Source of the DNA: Siphonodentalium dalli
Taxonomy: Eukaryota; Mollusca; Scaphopoda; Gadilida; Siphonodentaliidae
Assembly: GCA_032622095.1 (NCBI GenBank)
Contig: CP136067.1
Coordinates: 133,551,990 to 133,615,989 of the forward strand
Direction: 5' to 3'
DNA length: 64,000 nucleotides
The notes under the pieces are model-generated. The model was not told the DNA's origin. It searched no databases and saw only the letters and a program-made list of their open reading frames with translations. This document shows, in pieces, positions 12,001 through 25,621 of this stretch. Each line of letters begins with the position of its first letter. Positions within the stretch are counted from its first letter, which is position 1. The translations under genes were made by a program, and so were the position numbers.

Positions 12001-15000
12001 TCGATCACATGACATTACAACTAATCAAACACATGGCATGATAACTTACATTGAGCACACCGACTTTCTTTCCTTGATAATCGATCACATCCAGCTGTTC
12101 TTTGGCTTCAATCTGAAATAATGATGAATAAAATATTGGGGACAAATTCGACAAATATATGTGCCAAATTTCCCCACAGCACAAAAATTTAAGCTATTAA
12201 AGGATCCCTTAACCCTGTCTACACTAATATGGATTCTCTCACACAGTTAAAAAAGTACAACAAACGACCTATGGCCGTTTGTTGAAATTGTTATCTTAAC
12301 ATTTCCCTAAGGGATGACTACTCATCAATGATGCTTCAGTAAACAGGTCAGGCACAACATGAATTCAACTATTATAGTTATAATATTTATGTCCAAAATT
12401 GTACCTACCTTGTATTTAAGTATATAAATAAAAGCAAATAGCTGGCTCATTTGGGGAGCCTTTATTCAGCCTTTATTCATTTCTTATGAAACCTCTCAGG
12501 TACATGTATGTGGCATGTCAGGGGCTAATACAGGCTGAATTTGACCAGGTATCAAAGATTTGGACAGCCTAAATTTTCAGCTCTAAATACCATAGCACTG
12601 ATGTCATAAATATCATAATACCATATAAGATAATGCACTGGCACTGGCACAGGGTCTTTAATGCTACATCAGCGCAGCTCGCGTCACGAAAGGGTTAAGT
12701 GATTTGACATACTAATATTGCGACTCACAGCGCATAAACTTGTTTAACTCAAGTATTTCAATAAGTTTGTATAAAAATTTCCAGAACAATACAACATTCT
12801 TTCATATAAATTAAATAAAGTGACTCCCTGTTTTTTTGTGGAAACTATGTGATCGTACAAAACAGTGCACACACACAGGCAAAGTGCACTTGTAGCAACA
12901 TTACAGCATATGAACAGTTTCCTGATAAAATTGGGTGGAAATAGACTGAAGGACAAGCTGATTTTAGGATGGAGTATGACCATACCATCCATATAAGGTA
13001 TTGGACAGAAATAGACTGACGGTCAAGCTGATTTTAGGATGGGGTATGAACATACCATGTAAGGTATTTGATGGAAATAGACTGACGGACAAGCTGATTT
13101 TAGGATAGGGAGGACGGGTTCTTATGAACGTACCATATAAGCTATCGGCTGGAAGAACACAGTCGTGCTGCCGATAAGAGCATCCTGAGTATAATCTTCA
13201 TCGAATGGATCCTTTTCCTAAAACATAAATATCTCGAAGTTACTCAAATGAAGCCATACTGGCCATGACATGATAGAATATATATTATAAGTTACAGGGC
13301 GAGTTGTTGCTGGATACGGTGTCATATGAGCCGAGCCCAATATTAATCTTGCTGAGCCTCATGTCACTGTAGCAGGCAACTAAGAGTCTGGTAATGATTA
13401 CATCATGCTTTCCAATTTGAATTACTTGTACGAATCATGATAAAACTTCACACGCATTTATATAATGTTGTTATTTTTGTATTCAACTTTGATGTACTCT
13501 TTACATTAATGAATTTTTAAAATACCAGAAATACCAGAAAGGAACCCATTACTGTACAAATTATATGTATGTTCGTTCGACAAACTCTCTGACTGATTTT
13601 TCACACATATTAACCCTTTCATGCTTGGGTCTGCGCTGGTGCAGCATTAAATATCCTGTGCCAGTGCATTATCTTATATATGCGAGTCTCCCATATATAA
13701 GAGAATGCACTGGCTTACAAGTTCAAGGTAAATATTGTTAGGCCAATGCATTCTCTTATATATGCGAGGCTATATAAGAGAATGCACTAGCACAGCATCT
13801 TTAATGCTGCACCAGCACAGCTCCCATCATGAAAGGGTTTAAGAGTAGTCTCCCTTACCTTTGGCATATCCCACTCGTCCCCTTCAAGGAACTCCTGGTA
13901 CATCTCTTGCATGACATACTTCCTGTTTGTAAACTTCGGCTGAGACCACACCCACTCATGCTTTGTCTCCAAGTGCGTCACTTTTATCATCACCTGAAAT
14001 TTAACATTTAAATCAGTGAAAATTCAATTCAATTTCTGTTTTGGACTATTTAAGTAAAAAAAAAAGGGTTTTGGATCTCGGGCAATTTTTGTTTTCAAAT
14101 CAGTGATGGAGGGAGGCTTTAATTATTTCTGCACATAGTAAGTATGGTAGTGCTGAAATGGTTTGGGATTTTCAGGAGATGACTAGTCGACAGAGGTAAA
14201 CGAATACTAGTCGATTAGTTGGACCCCTTCCAAAATTTTGCGTTTCTATGCCCATATGTATAAAATGGGCCATGTGGCATCACAGTTTTGAGTATCCAAC
14301 TCTCCATGTCAGAACGTTCAAATGGAAAGCACGAGACCTGTATAATCTCCCGTATTGCCCGTGAGTCTCCCAATTTGATGTCTTAAACCCTGCGCTCCCG
14401 CAACCTCCATATAATTCTCACGGTTTGGTAATGCAGGTAATAAAATAATTTCATTTAAAATAAAAATTGTCGCCGGTAACCAGGAAGTAAATAAACTTGA
14501 GTTCACCACCCATGCATGACTGATGGCAAAGGCATCGTCAAAGGAACAATACATTAAGTTAATATGTGTTAACTGTTACAGTTTACGTGATAATTTGGTC
14601 CATGCAATGACACTGCTGTCGTGATAGCATATAGGTAGTGCTTTTTCCCAATTAAACGACTAGCAGATTTTGGGGTCGACTAATTTAATAATCGCATCGA
14701 CGTCGATTAGTCGGATAATCGTTCAACACTAAAGCATCATGACCGGATCACAGATCTGCAGTTATTGGGATTCGACCAGCTTTGCCATCGCTGGATGGCT
14801 TATATTGGCTTATGCAAAATGCACCTTAATACCGACTGAGCCATTGAAGCACCTGTATGTTTCAGTTTGACCTTGACCTACCTCTGTTCTGCCCTTGAGT
14901 TCTCCCCTGCCTTCAGGTGTCACTATCATCAGCTCAAATTTCATCTTCTTATCAAGCTCCTCGCTTATAGAGTTAGCTTCTTCTATATGTGGCATCATCT

Positions 15001-18000
15001 CGAGCAAGTCATTCTGTAGCAGCAGATCATCTGTGGATTATTAATCATCAATATTTACATAGCCGTCCGTTTTACACTAAATCCTGTTCGGTAATTGGTC
15101 AACTGCCAATTGATTCACCCGTTTCATACCCCAATAACACAGACAGTAAAATGAACATGACGTCACAAATTGTTGACCTAATCACTAAATGTGGCCGGCA
15201 GAATAATTGGTGCTTTTAAAAGTTCAGCCAAATTGCATCTGAAGCCAGTTATTTATATCGATCACATAATCGTTGGTAAGTGCTTGGAAATATTATTTTG
15301 GGCTGACATAATATTTAACCTCTTCGCTGCTATGACGTCCGTATCTATTACGGACGTAAAAGTGCACGCCGTGTGCTATATGGTCCGTAGGTACTACGGA
15401 CCTACTTCAGCACACTAGAAGTAGGCCATCATACATAACTGGAACTGAGAGATTAGTGCATCGGAATAACTGTATCTCGACGTTTCAAACAGTGTATGAT
15501 GTTCCACGATTGTGAACAATAAAAGCCTTTCAGCTGAGTCACTTTTATGGTTCATTTGGCATTCCCGCTATATTTTCCCATTGGAAAATGCCAATAACGT
15601 CAACAGCCCAGCACACGACGTCATAACGTCATTTAGCAGCGAAGAGGTTAATGTGCTGCGTGGGCTGGTCTCAAATTCTCGGCAGATTTGGTGAAAATAA
15701 ATAAGAATACAATCAGCGTTTTTAAGGGAATAAATCATCAAAAAGCTATATAAATATAATAAATGAATGTAGTGGGTGTGTGTTATTAGGGGATAAGGCG
15801 CTGTGGTCATTGGGGGGATATTTAGTGAGAACAATGTGCCCTAACAACAACAGCAGTACTGGAATCCCCAATAACACACACACCCATTACATTCATTTCT
15901 TAATTATATGGGAGGCTAAATTCACACTTTTCAGCATAATTCAATCGCGTCGCAGCCAACTTAATCCTTTTTTATTAAATTTATTCAATATTCAGTTATA
16001 AAAGTATACAAGCCTTAAAATAGTGTGCCTGTCATTTGCAGAATGAGGTCCGCAAAGGGTGAATTTAGTGATGCTACTCTGAACAGCAGGCTAGCATCAC
16101 CAAATTCACCCTCTGGGTACATCATTCGGCTTATGCCTCATCTTCTGGGAAGTATCTATAGTCTCAAATTAACATTGTTTTTAGTTAGTTTTTATCCTTC
16201 TATTCAGGCCTCAGCTTACCAGGCGAGTAGGGCGAAATAGTCGCCCTCGACGCCTCGAAGTCGCCTTAGTGTCGCGCCAGGGAGAAGTGAAGTCGCCCTC
16301 CGATTTCCCCAAAATTATCCTACGGCTGTAGTAAGCGATAAGCCATGCATGTTATAGTGTTACAAATCAATTATGAATATATCGCCTGCGAGTCAAACAG
16401 TGACAAAATGTTGACACAAGGTCGACTCCTTTTGTTTAACAGCGCTGAGTAAGTAAATGCGGTCTTCAATGTCCAGACAAGGATTATAATATATCAAACA
16501 AAGAAGCCTTCCGTTTTGGCCATACTTAATAAAGTGTTGGTTTCTGCTCGTCCCGACTGACTGCTTTAAAACCGCCGACTCAAATTATTATTATATTGCC
16601 GATTTAAACATTTTGTTTGTTTTAGTTCCGTCTTTGTGGTATTCCGTGTTTTTACGCAATAACAGAATGCTAATCGAACGGACCTCAAATAATTCTATTG
16701 AATCCGTACTCCCTTTAAATTATCCGATGTTGCCTGATGTTACTGAATATATTTGACGACAAAATTATCCGAGAGCACCATTTTATAGTGTGCAAATAAA
16801 GTTTTAATCGTTGTATTGCCTTGTTCGAAATAAAACGTGATCCATAACCGGAAAATCGTAATTTTATTCCCAATGATTCAGTGATTTTAGAGACACTCGG
16901 TAGTCGATGTCAAGACTCAAGGCCGTTAATTGTGGCATATATATGCAAACCAAATGCAACAAACAATCTATATTACATTTAAATGAAAAATTTGAATTTT
17001 TTTCCATGATAATGTTTTTTTCGTTTGTTTAACCTCATATTAAATAAATTATCAGATGAAATTATTCTCCAGTCTCTCACTTCTCCCTATTTTTCTCTCA
17101 CTTCTCCCTATTTCTGCCAGAGGGAGAAGTCACTTCTCCCTATTCTCAACCTGCAAGCTGAGGCCTGCTTCTATTCAGTTTCTATATCCCCTAATTTGCA
17201 GAAGATAAAATGAACAATCGAGGTGACCATTCTATGACTATACTATGCTAGCCTGCTGAGCGGGAAAGCATCACTAAGTTCACCCTCTGGTGACCTCATT
17301 CAATTCAATTCAAATCAATATAATAATATTAATATAGATATACTTTTTGATTTATTGCCACCATCCACATCAAATCCTGACTTTTTAGCGACTTCTTCCT
17401 GCGCCATTTCGAAGTTGATCTCTGGGAAGGGAATCTTTGAAGCATCTCGTTCTTTGGGGTTGATGTAAACATAATACTGTGTCGTACCAAATATTAATCT
17501 GTAAGAGAAAAACAATTAATTGAAAATACATGATTCAGACACAAATGTGTGGATTTCTGTAGAGAGCTAACTTAGGAAGGCTTACTCAAGTGAATGCGAT
17601 TGTTTTTGCAAAAAAGATCATATTTTTTCAGCAGTATAAAAATGAATTTGGTTGAAAATAATCTGCATTGGTATATTTTTATACCCCACCTCCATATAGT
17701 TTTTATGCACCCCTCACATAGTTATGTTTTATACCCTTCCTCACATAGGTATGTTTTTATACCCCCCACATAGGTATGTTTTATAACTCCCCACACAGTG
17801 GGCTAGCATCACTATATGGACACTCTGGGAACCTAATTCTGCTTAGGCCTAAACTGCTATGGGAGACCTAGGATCAGAATGAAGTCACCCAGTTCACGTT
17901 GGTGATGTTCACCCATTAGTCATCTCGATTATGCATTTATCTTCTGCAAATTAGGGGATATAGAAACTAAACAGAAGGGAAAAAGAAACTAAAAACTATG

Positions 18001-21000
18001 TTAATTTGAGACTATAGATACTTCCCTGAAGATGAGGCCTAAGCAGAATGAGTTCCCCAGAGGGTGATTTTAGTGATGCTAGCCTGCTGGGCAAGGTAGC
18101 GTCACTAAATTCACCCTCTGAGGACCTCAATCTGCAAATGACAGACACACTATTTCAAGGCTTGGTCATATCTTTCCTTGTAAACATACAGTAATGCCCT
18201 AAATAATCGACTAGTGAGAGCTTTCCGATGAATGGCAACAAGTCATATTTCCGACTAAATCCTGAAAAGTTACCCATAATTCTGCGGTGGTTAAGGAGTC
18301 GATTATTTTGGGCATTACTGTACTTGTCATTTTATTTCAGTACTGTTTTTGTCATGACTGGTTTGGTCATATATTTTCATGTAAACATACCTGTCGTTGT
18401 GTTTGAGTTCTGTTTTTGTCGTGACTGGTTTGCCATTTCTCAGCATCTTCTCGTTTGCCTCATGAGGCTCGATACTAAACACATCACCGGCTTTTGTGAT
18501 TGTACAATGAACGTCCAATATACTGAAATATGAGAAAAGCAGAAATTATATCAGTTAAAGGTACTCAATCCGATCAGAGGGTCCCCATATCATCAAGATA
18601 CAACAACAACATTTCTTCAAAATATGCTTTACTTGCAACAAAATAATGCTAACCACGGTCAACTATGGTATCAAATTTCCCAAAACGTGTTATTTATCAA
18701 CATTTTATTCAACGAAATATGGCCGTATTATCACTTCAGTATTCACAAAATTTGACCGTATTAACACTTGTTTTTAGAGTTATCCATCTTCATCTGCAAT
18801 TTTGACCAAGAACATCCATTTGATGGCGTGTTTCTGGGCCACGAATAATTGAAATAACAAACTTCAAAAATCGATATCTGATCACTCTGAGCTTTGATGG
18901 GTGGGTTCTTCGACTCGAATCAAATATTTTTTACACCTGAAGCCAAAGAAAAAATCATTTAGGAGCGTTAAATCGGATTGAGTACCTTTAACTGAGTACG
19001 GGACAGGACTCAGTCCAAAACAGCATCAACCCAACCGACATCCCAAGCTGCTGTGGACCGAAAAGACTTGGTCTATGTACTGTTAACAGCAGAGAGCTAT
19101 ATTCGATAAAAATTTGTGCATGCTTCAGCTGGCGATGCTGGTGAATTGAAAATCTGAGATATCCCCAAAGGCATACTTTATAAACATACTTTATAAACAA
19201 AATGATCATACGAGACATTTTTGACCGATCAAAGATTGAATTAAATGCATTATATGAGCTTTCAAACTCAAATATAAACAATCATTCCACATGACTCATA
19301 TTGATTTCACTGACCCACGTGCTTGTGTTGATATCTATCAAACATGCTATAATTAAAATACTCAACACTGATTGCAGAATATCTTATGATTTTGGGGCGA
19401 TTCCATTCATTACGCTTGGCTACAATGAGTAAATTACCCTGGGTAAAAGTGAATGGAATGATTTTTGGTGACCGGAGTAATCTAAAAATAAAAATATAGT
19501 TACAACTGCAAACAAAACATAATTTTTTATTCAGGAAATTTGACAAAACTCACTGAGAGCTTTCCGATGAATGGCAACAAGCCATATTTCCGACTAAATC
19601 CTGAAAAATTACCCATAATTATACTGTGGTTAAGGAGTCGATTATTTAGGGCATTACTGTAGATTGCTGTCTACTGAGGATTAGGAAAGACAGCTGAGCA
19701 ATTGAGTAAAATGTTATTTGCAAATGTTTATTACAGGGGGCGACTCAATCCCATTGAATGTAATAGGGCTTCACGGTATTTCGTTTTTTAGTCATATCGC
19801 GATACTGTTTTTGAAACCGTGTAGTTGGTTTCACTTTATGCAAATAGTCGGTACATCGTAGCCGCCGGTGTGGATATTAATACCGACGATATCACTATCA
19901 GTGTCAAGTATTTAACAACCCTCAACACCTCTAATGCTGAGACAAAGGCCATGGCTAACAGCCTCAGTTTAGCGTGGGCGTCAAAATTAATTAACTCTCA
20001 CTGCTCCATAAGCGTTTGTCAACACACTGCGGACAATCAAGTCGGCATGCCTCATTGAACGGGCGGAAATTGATGTTTATATAGTCTGTTCTCAGCTCAA
20101 TATTGCTGGAAGGTTTCCTGGTCAAATACAATAAAAAATGTGTGGTGTTTGTATAATCTGGAGACTCAATGACGCGCGTTCAACAGCGCCACAAAAGCTT
20201 ATCCATTAGACGTATAATGCTCTAACTGATTAGATAATTAATGAAAGGTATATAACTACACGATCAGGTATCAGTCCTATACATCCAGTTCTCATGCTAC
20301 TTTCGAAATGGAAAAGTTAAAATCAGATACGGACTTACTTCCAAAACCAAACACTACATCACCTGTGTGGACCTACTTTGGTTTAGAATCCGGCGACGAT
20401 GGCACACCCAAAGACGACTCACATGCGATATGCCGATTATGCAACAAGAAGGTGGCTGCAAAATCCGGCAACACATCAAACCTTCTTACTCATTTAAAGA
20501 ATAACCATCCTCCAACATATAGTAAGATTAACATTGTTCGGAAACGAAAGCGCGATGAAACGTACATACCAACAAAACAACCAATGATAACAAGCGCAGT
20601 GCAGGCATCATCATCATATGAAACGAACTCACGCCGATGGAACCTTCTGACATCATCAGTAACGGAACATATTGCAGGAGATATGGTTCCAATATACACC
20701 GTTGATCGTAAATTCTTTCGAAAAATGTTACGGAATTTCGATCCCAGATATCAGCTTCCCTGTCGGAATTATTTCAGTGATACTGCTATTCCAAAATTGT
20801 ATAATGATATGCGTGAGCGTGTGCTTCTGGAGATGAACGAGGTTGAGTTTTTCTCTGCAACAACCGATATGTGGTCGTCAATCGGAATGGTTCCTTATTT
20901 AGGGTTCACGGTGCATTTTATTGACAAGGACTGGAGCCTACAATCTCGTGTTCTAGAAACATTGTATTTCCCAGAGTCTCACACTGGTGCAAACATCGCC

Positions 21001-24000
21001 GAAGTTATGAAGGATGTACTGAAATCGTGGAACATAACAAGTTCGCAGTTAGTTTGTCTGACGACCGATAATGGCAGTAACATCGTCAGTGCTGCAGAAC
21101 AGTTAGAGTGGACTCGATTATCGTGTTTCGGCCACAATCTTAACCTTGCTGTTAACAATTCAATTAAAGATGACAAGCGTGTCACCAGAGGTCTCGCAGT
21201 GTGTCGAAAAGTGGTGTCTGCTTTCTCAACAAGTTGGAAACGGCGCCGTGCTCTCACTGTTGCTCAAAAGGAGTTGAAACTAGACCAGCATTCACTAATT
21301 GCCGATTGTCCCACACGATGGGGTACAAAGTATGACATGGTAAAGCGCATCTCGGAACAGGAGGCACCTCTTCGCAAAGTTCTTAGTTCCAGCAACAAAA
21401 CGTCACATTTAGTTCCCACATGGCAAGATAATGACGTATTTGAGGCTATCATTGAAGGACTCGAACCAGTGTCTGATTTTACGGACATATTATCGGCCGA
21501 AAACTATGTGACAGTATCTTCCCTGAAGCCAATGATGGACCACCTCGACACAGAACTACTTAAGACTGATAACAACAAGCACAAACTGACACGTGATGTG
21601 AAAAAGCGAATTAAGTCATATATGGATAATAAATATGACGACGATGAGACAGATCGACTCATTTGTTTGGCATCTTTCCTCGATCCACTCTACAAAAATC
21701 GTTTCCTAAATGAGGAGGACTTAAAGTTTGTCAAATTAGACATCACTGACGACAAAACAATGCATGTTGCCAATAAACCAACCACAGAAATAGTTGACGA
21801 CATTCAACCAGATGCTAAGAAGAAGAAGACACTTGCGTCACTGTTCGCTGCAAAAACTACAGTTTTCGATGGTGACACGTCTGATGATAAGTTCATTTCG
21901 AATGAGATTGACAGCTATCTGGCATTGCCATGTGCCACTGACGATACCAACCCATTGGACTGGTGGATAGTTAACAATAAACAATATCCGAATCTAGCAA
22001 AGTTCGCTAAGAAATATCTATGTGTTTGTGCAACAAGCGTTCCTTCTGAACGATTATTCAGTAAATCAGGAATGATTGTCGCACCGATGCGATCGTGTTT
22101 AAAACCAGAGAAAGTTAACATGCTATCATTTCTCGCTTCCAATTTGTGAAAATATGAAATCAATACATGTTTGCTGTTATTATTTACACGAGCTTCATTT
22201 TTAATGTCATAAGCGACCCGCAGTTGGTAGGGAATTCCCGATTACGTCAGGCACTTATAAATATATCTATCCGTCGTATAAAGAACGAAACTCAGGACCA
22301 TTTATATTAATTATTTATTTGATATACCTGTCAAAGCAACATGTGTTCATAATTATCATTATCAAATCAATAATGCTATATTTTTGTCTGCTTGCTACTA
22401 GTATCATTATCAAACAGTTCTAGTAACTTCTACTCAAATTTATTGGTGACGATATTTAGTCATATCGCGGTATCATTTTCCACACCGTAGTCGGTATTAA
22501 AATCCGGATACCGTGAAGCCCTAGAATGTAAGTGAGAGTATATGATGTTGAAACTTAACTAAGGACAGCTCATACCTTGGACCATGGAGTGGGATGTCAG
22601 CACTTGAGCTTTTGCCGACGGTGATTGACTCTGACTCGAAAAAGTGAATGATATGATCAGATAGCTGTGGATCCATATTCAAGTTGGATAGGTGAGGGAT
22701 GGTTTTCTTCTTAGCGATTCGATCTGAATCATCTATTGCAGACTAAAAAAAAAAGAATTTAAATAATCAGTACCAGTAGTGAGTAAACTCAATCATTAAT
22801 CAACCCTATCTTTATCATCCCTTTCATGACAGGAGTTGCGCTGGTGCAGCATTAAAGATCATGTGCCAGTGCATTCTCTTATATATGCGAGTCTCCCATA
22901 GTTCATATTAGAGAATGAACTGGCTTACAAGGTCAAGGTAAATATTGTTAGGCCAATGTATTCTGTTATATATGTATATGCATATATAACTTATAAGAGA
23001 ATGCATTGGCACAGGGTTTTTGCAAAATTTCAGGTAGCTCCAGTCATGGAAGGGTTAATTACTTATTAATGGGTAGTTCCCTTAGGAAATGTTCATATTA
23101 ATGGCCATTTGTTGAATATATTATCACAACTTTACCCATCAATTAATAGCAATCCTGTTATCTGTTTGTCTGTCTGTCGTCTGCTTATATTTCCTGAATA
23201 CCCCTCCAGATAAATAATAGACCATTCCAGTGTATATATACTTTTATAACTGAATGGGGGAATCCATTAAATAATGAAAGGGTTAACGGATAGGCCACAC
23301 ATTGGGTAGCCACGTCAATGTTGTTTTAAGCCAAATAACAGAGATAAGTCTTAACCCTTTCAGTGCCAAGTCCGATTTTTGTATCAACCCATATTTCCTT
23401 GATGATTTTTCAAATTTATTGATTATAATAATGTGATACATTGATGGAAAGAGCTCTTAGATTGATACAAAAATCGGACTTGGCACTGAAAGGGTTAAAG
23501 ACATACTATGGACTTGATCGCGTGCATGAGATTGATGTTAGTACTCCGCCGCTATGCTAACCTGGGGCATGTAGCATTCCACTAACATTGCCGAAAATTT
23601 CAAAGAAATCGACCAATTCACTCCATAGAAAACATCGTCTGAACTATGCTCAATTGTAAATATTTACATCTCAATTCAGGATGCAAATATCGGCAATAAA
23701 CTCAGACAAATGATTTTGCCATTGAGCATCATTGCATTTAATTAATATTTTAGAGTGACGGTGTGTGATGTCAATTTGGATAAATATTTGTAATAAATAA
23801 CTACTTTGAGCAAGATTATTATCAATTTATATTTGATCACCCAACCAGAGCGCTTCACATCAATTTAATTAAAATGAGTCAGACCAAACTACAGAATACA
23901 GATTCACAAAAGATAGCAGAACAAAGATTCAAACAGAGGGGGTGGGGGATACATACCCCGGCTTCTTTCAGTTTATCTTCGAACGTTTTCTTCATCTCCT

Positions 24001-25564
24001 CCATATCCTTCTGATTTTTATCCAGCAGACTCTTATACTCTGCTTCTAACTCTTGCTTAATCTGCTCCTTCTCTGTAGTGAAAAATACAGTAATGTCCTA
24101 AATAATTGACCACAGCAGAATTATGGGTAATTTTTCAGACTTTAGTCGGAAATATGGCTTCTTGCCATTAATCGGAAAGCTCTCACTGATTCACTGCATT
24201 GCACGAACAAATAATTGGTCTCTCACTGTAATTTTCTCATGAAATGGACCGTGGTAATGTAATTTAATGGGAAGGTTTTTCATGCAAAATGTGAATTTGG
24301 ATTAGTACAGATCCTCTAAGACTGTAAGCTAGCCCATGTCCAACAGGATGGTGTTCCAAAACTGTTTAGAGTACATCATGGAAAGAACGTTTATGTGGGA
24401 ATTTAATTCAAATGGAAGTTTACACCCAGAACTGAAATTATGCAGCTGGACCCACTCACTTTAGTTTTAAATTCAATAGCAGTTTTGAACGAAAAACTTC
24501 TGAACATTTAGAATGAAACAGTAGAAGCTCCTGAATTAAGATGCACATCGCATTCTTTCTATAAATACAAACCTTCTTCAGTGAGATCGTCATCATCACC
24601 ATCAGCTCCGCCCCCAGCTTTTATCATATCCATGGAGATGTTCCCAGAAGCCATTGCAGCCTTAAGTTTCTCGTTCTCCTCCTGAAGCTCTCGGATGAGT
24701 TTTTCTGTTGGGTCCTCGTTCACCGATGCCTTGGTTTTAATCTGTTTGGCTCTATCAGCTGTGGTTAAGAACAAAGTATCATGTTCATTAAGAGAATATA
24801 AGTACATCTACATCTATACTTCATATGTATTGAGGGTTTAAGATTTCCAGTTACGTATATACAACAGTGATTTAAAATGTCAAATTTATCATCACCTTTC
24901 TAATTATGGCAGTGAAAACAGTGCATATAGATGTCAAAGAATGTCAATTTTGTTATTAAAAATTGACAAAATAATTAATGATGTCCCTTTAAAACTTCAA
25001 AATAATATGAAATAAATCAATAGATTATTTAATATCAAACAAGATAATATCCTGTAGACGTCACTTGTTCCAAACATGTGCTTGTAACCTTGAATACATC
25101 AGTAAATTGGGGAAATTCACCAATTCTTTAACTTTTTCTCTTTTTTTGCTATCTATTACCAAGAGCATCGATAGGATGTGGCAAAATACATCAAAATAGC
25201 CATTTCGAACTGTACTACTACTACTACTACCGCAAAATACAATAACAATTTGAGCTTACAAAGAATATCTGATATACCCCTAATTCTATCTTTGTCTGTA
25301 TTTTTAGCACATAAATACACATACCAACTTTAATCCAAACTAGATCTATCGATTGGAACGAAAATTGAGTGCGAATTCCAACAAAAAGGGCTTTAACTCT
25401 GGTGAAAATTGGCAGGCAGAACTCAAATTCGAACTTGACCTATATTTTGTGTTAGTATACCCCACATAACAAATTTCATTCCATTCAGTTCAGACTTACT
25501 AAAGAAAGTTATCATCAGGAAACCAAAAAAAAAGCAAACGGATGAACAGATGGACCGACGGACG

Positions 25565-25621
<57 letters not shown>

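Larger units (their letters stand above)
19764..22523 (+). mobile_element. Complete hAT transposon
   Basis: A 2760-bp element with inverted ends TAGGGCTTCACGGTAT/ATACCGTGAAGCCCTA, subterminal repeats (TAGTCATATCGCG on both sides), an 8-bp target duplication, a TATATAA box at 20249-20255 and one uninterrupted transposase gene. It sits in the intron between kinesin exons 14 and 13, opposite to the direction of the host gene. Intact ends, frame and duplication imply recent insertion. Confidence 0.94.

Noticed and set aside
14140-14739. Clean hAT boundary for the TAGTG element
   Set aside because: The flanks match at only about five of eight positions, so it is reported as decayed rather than complete.
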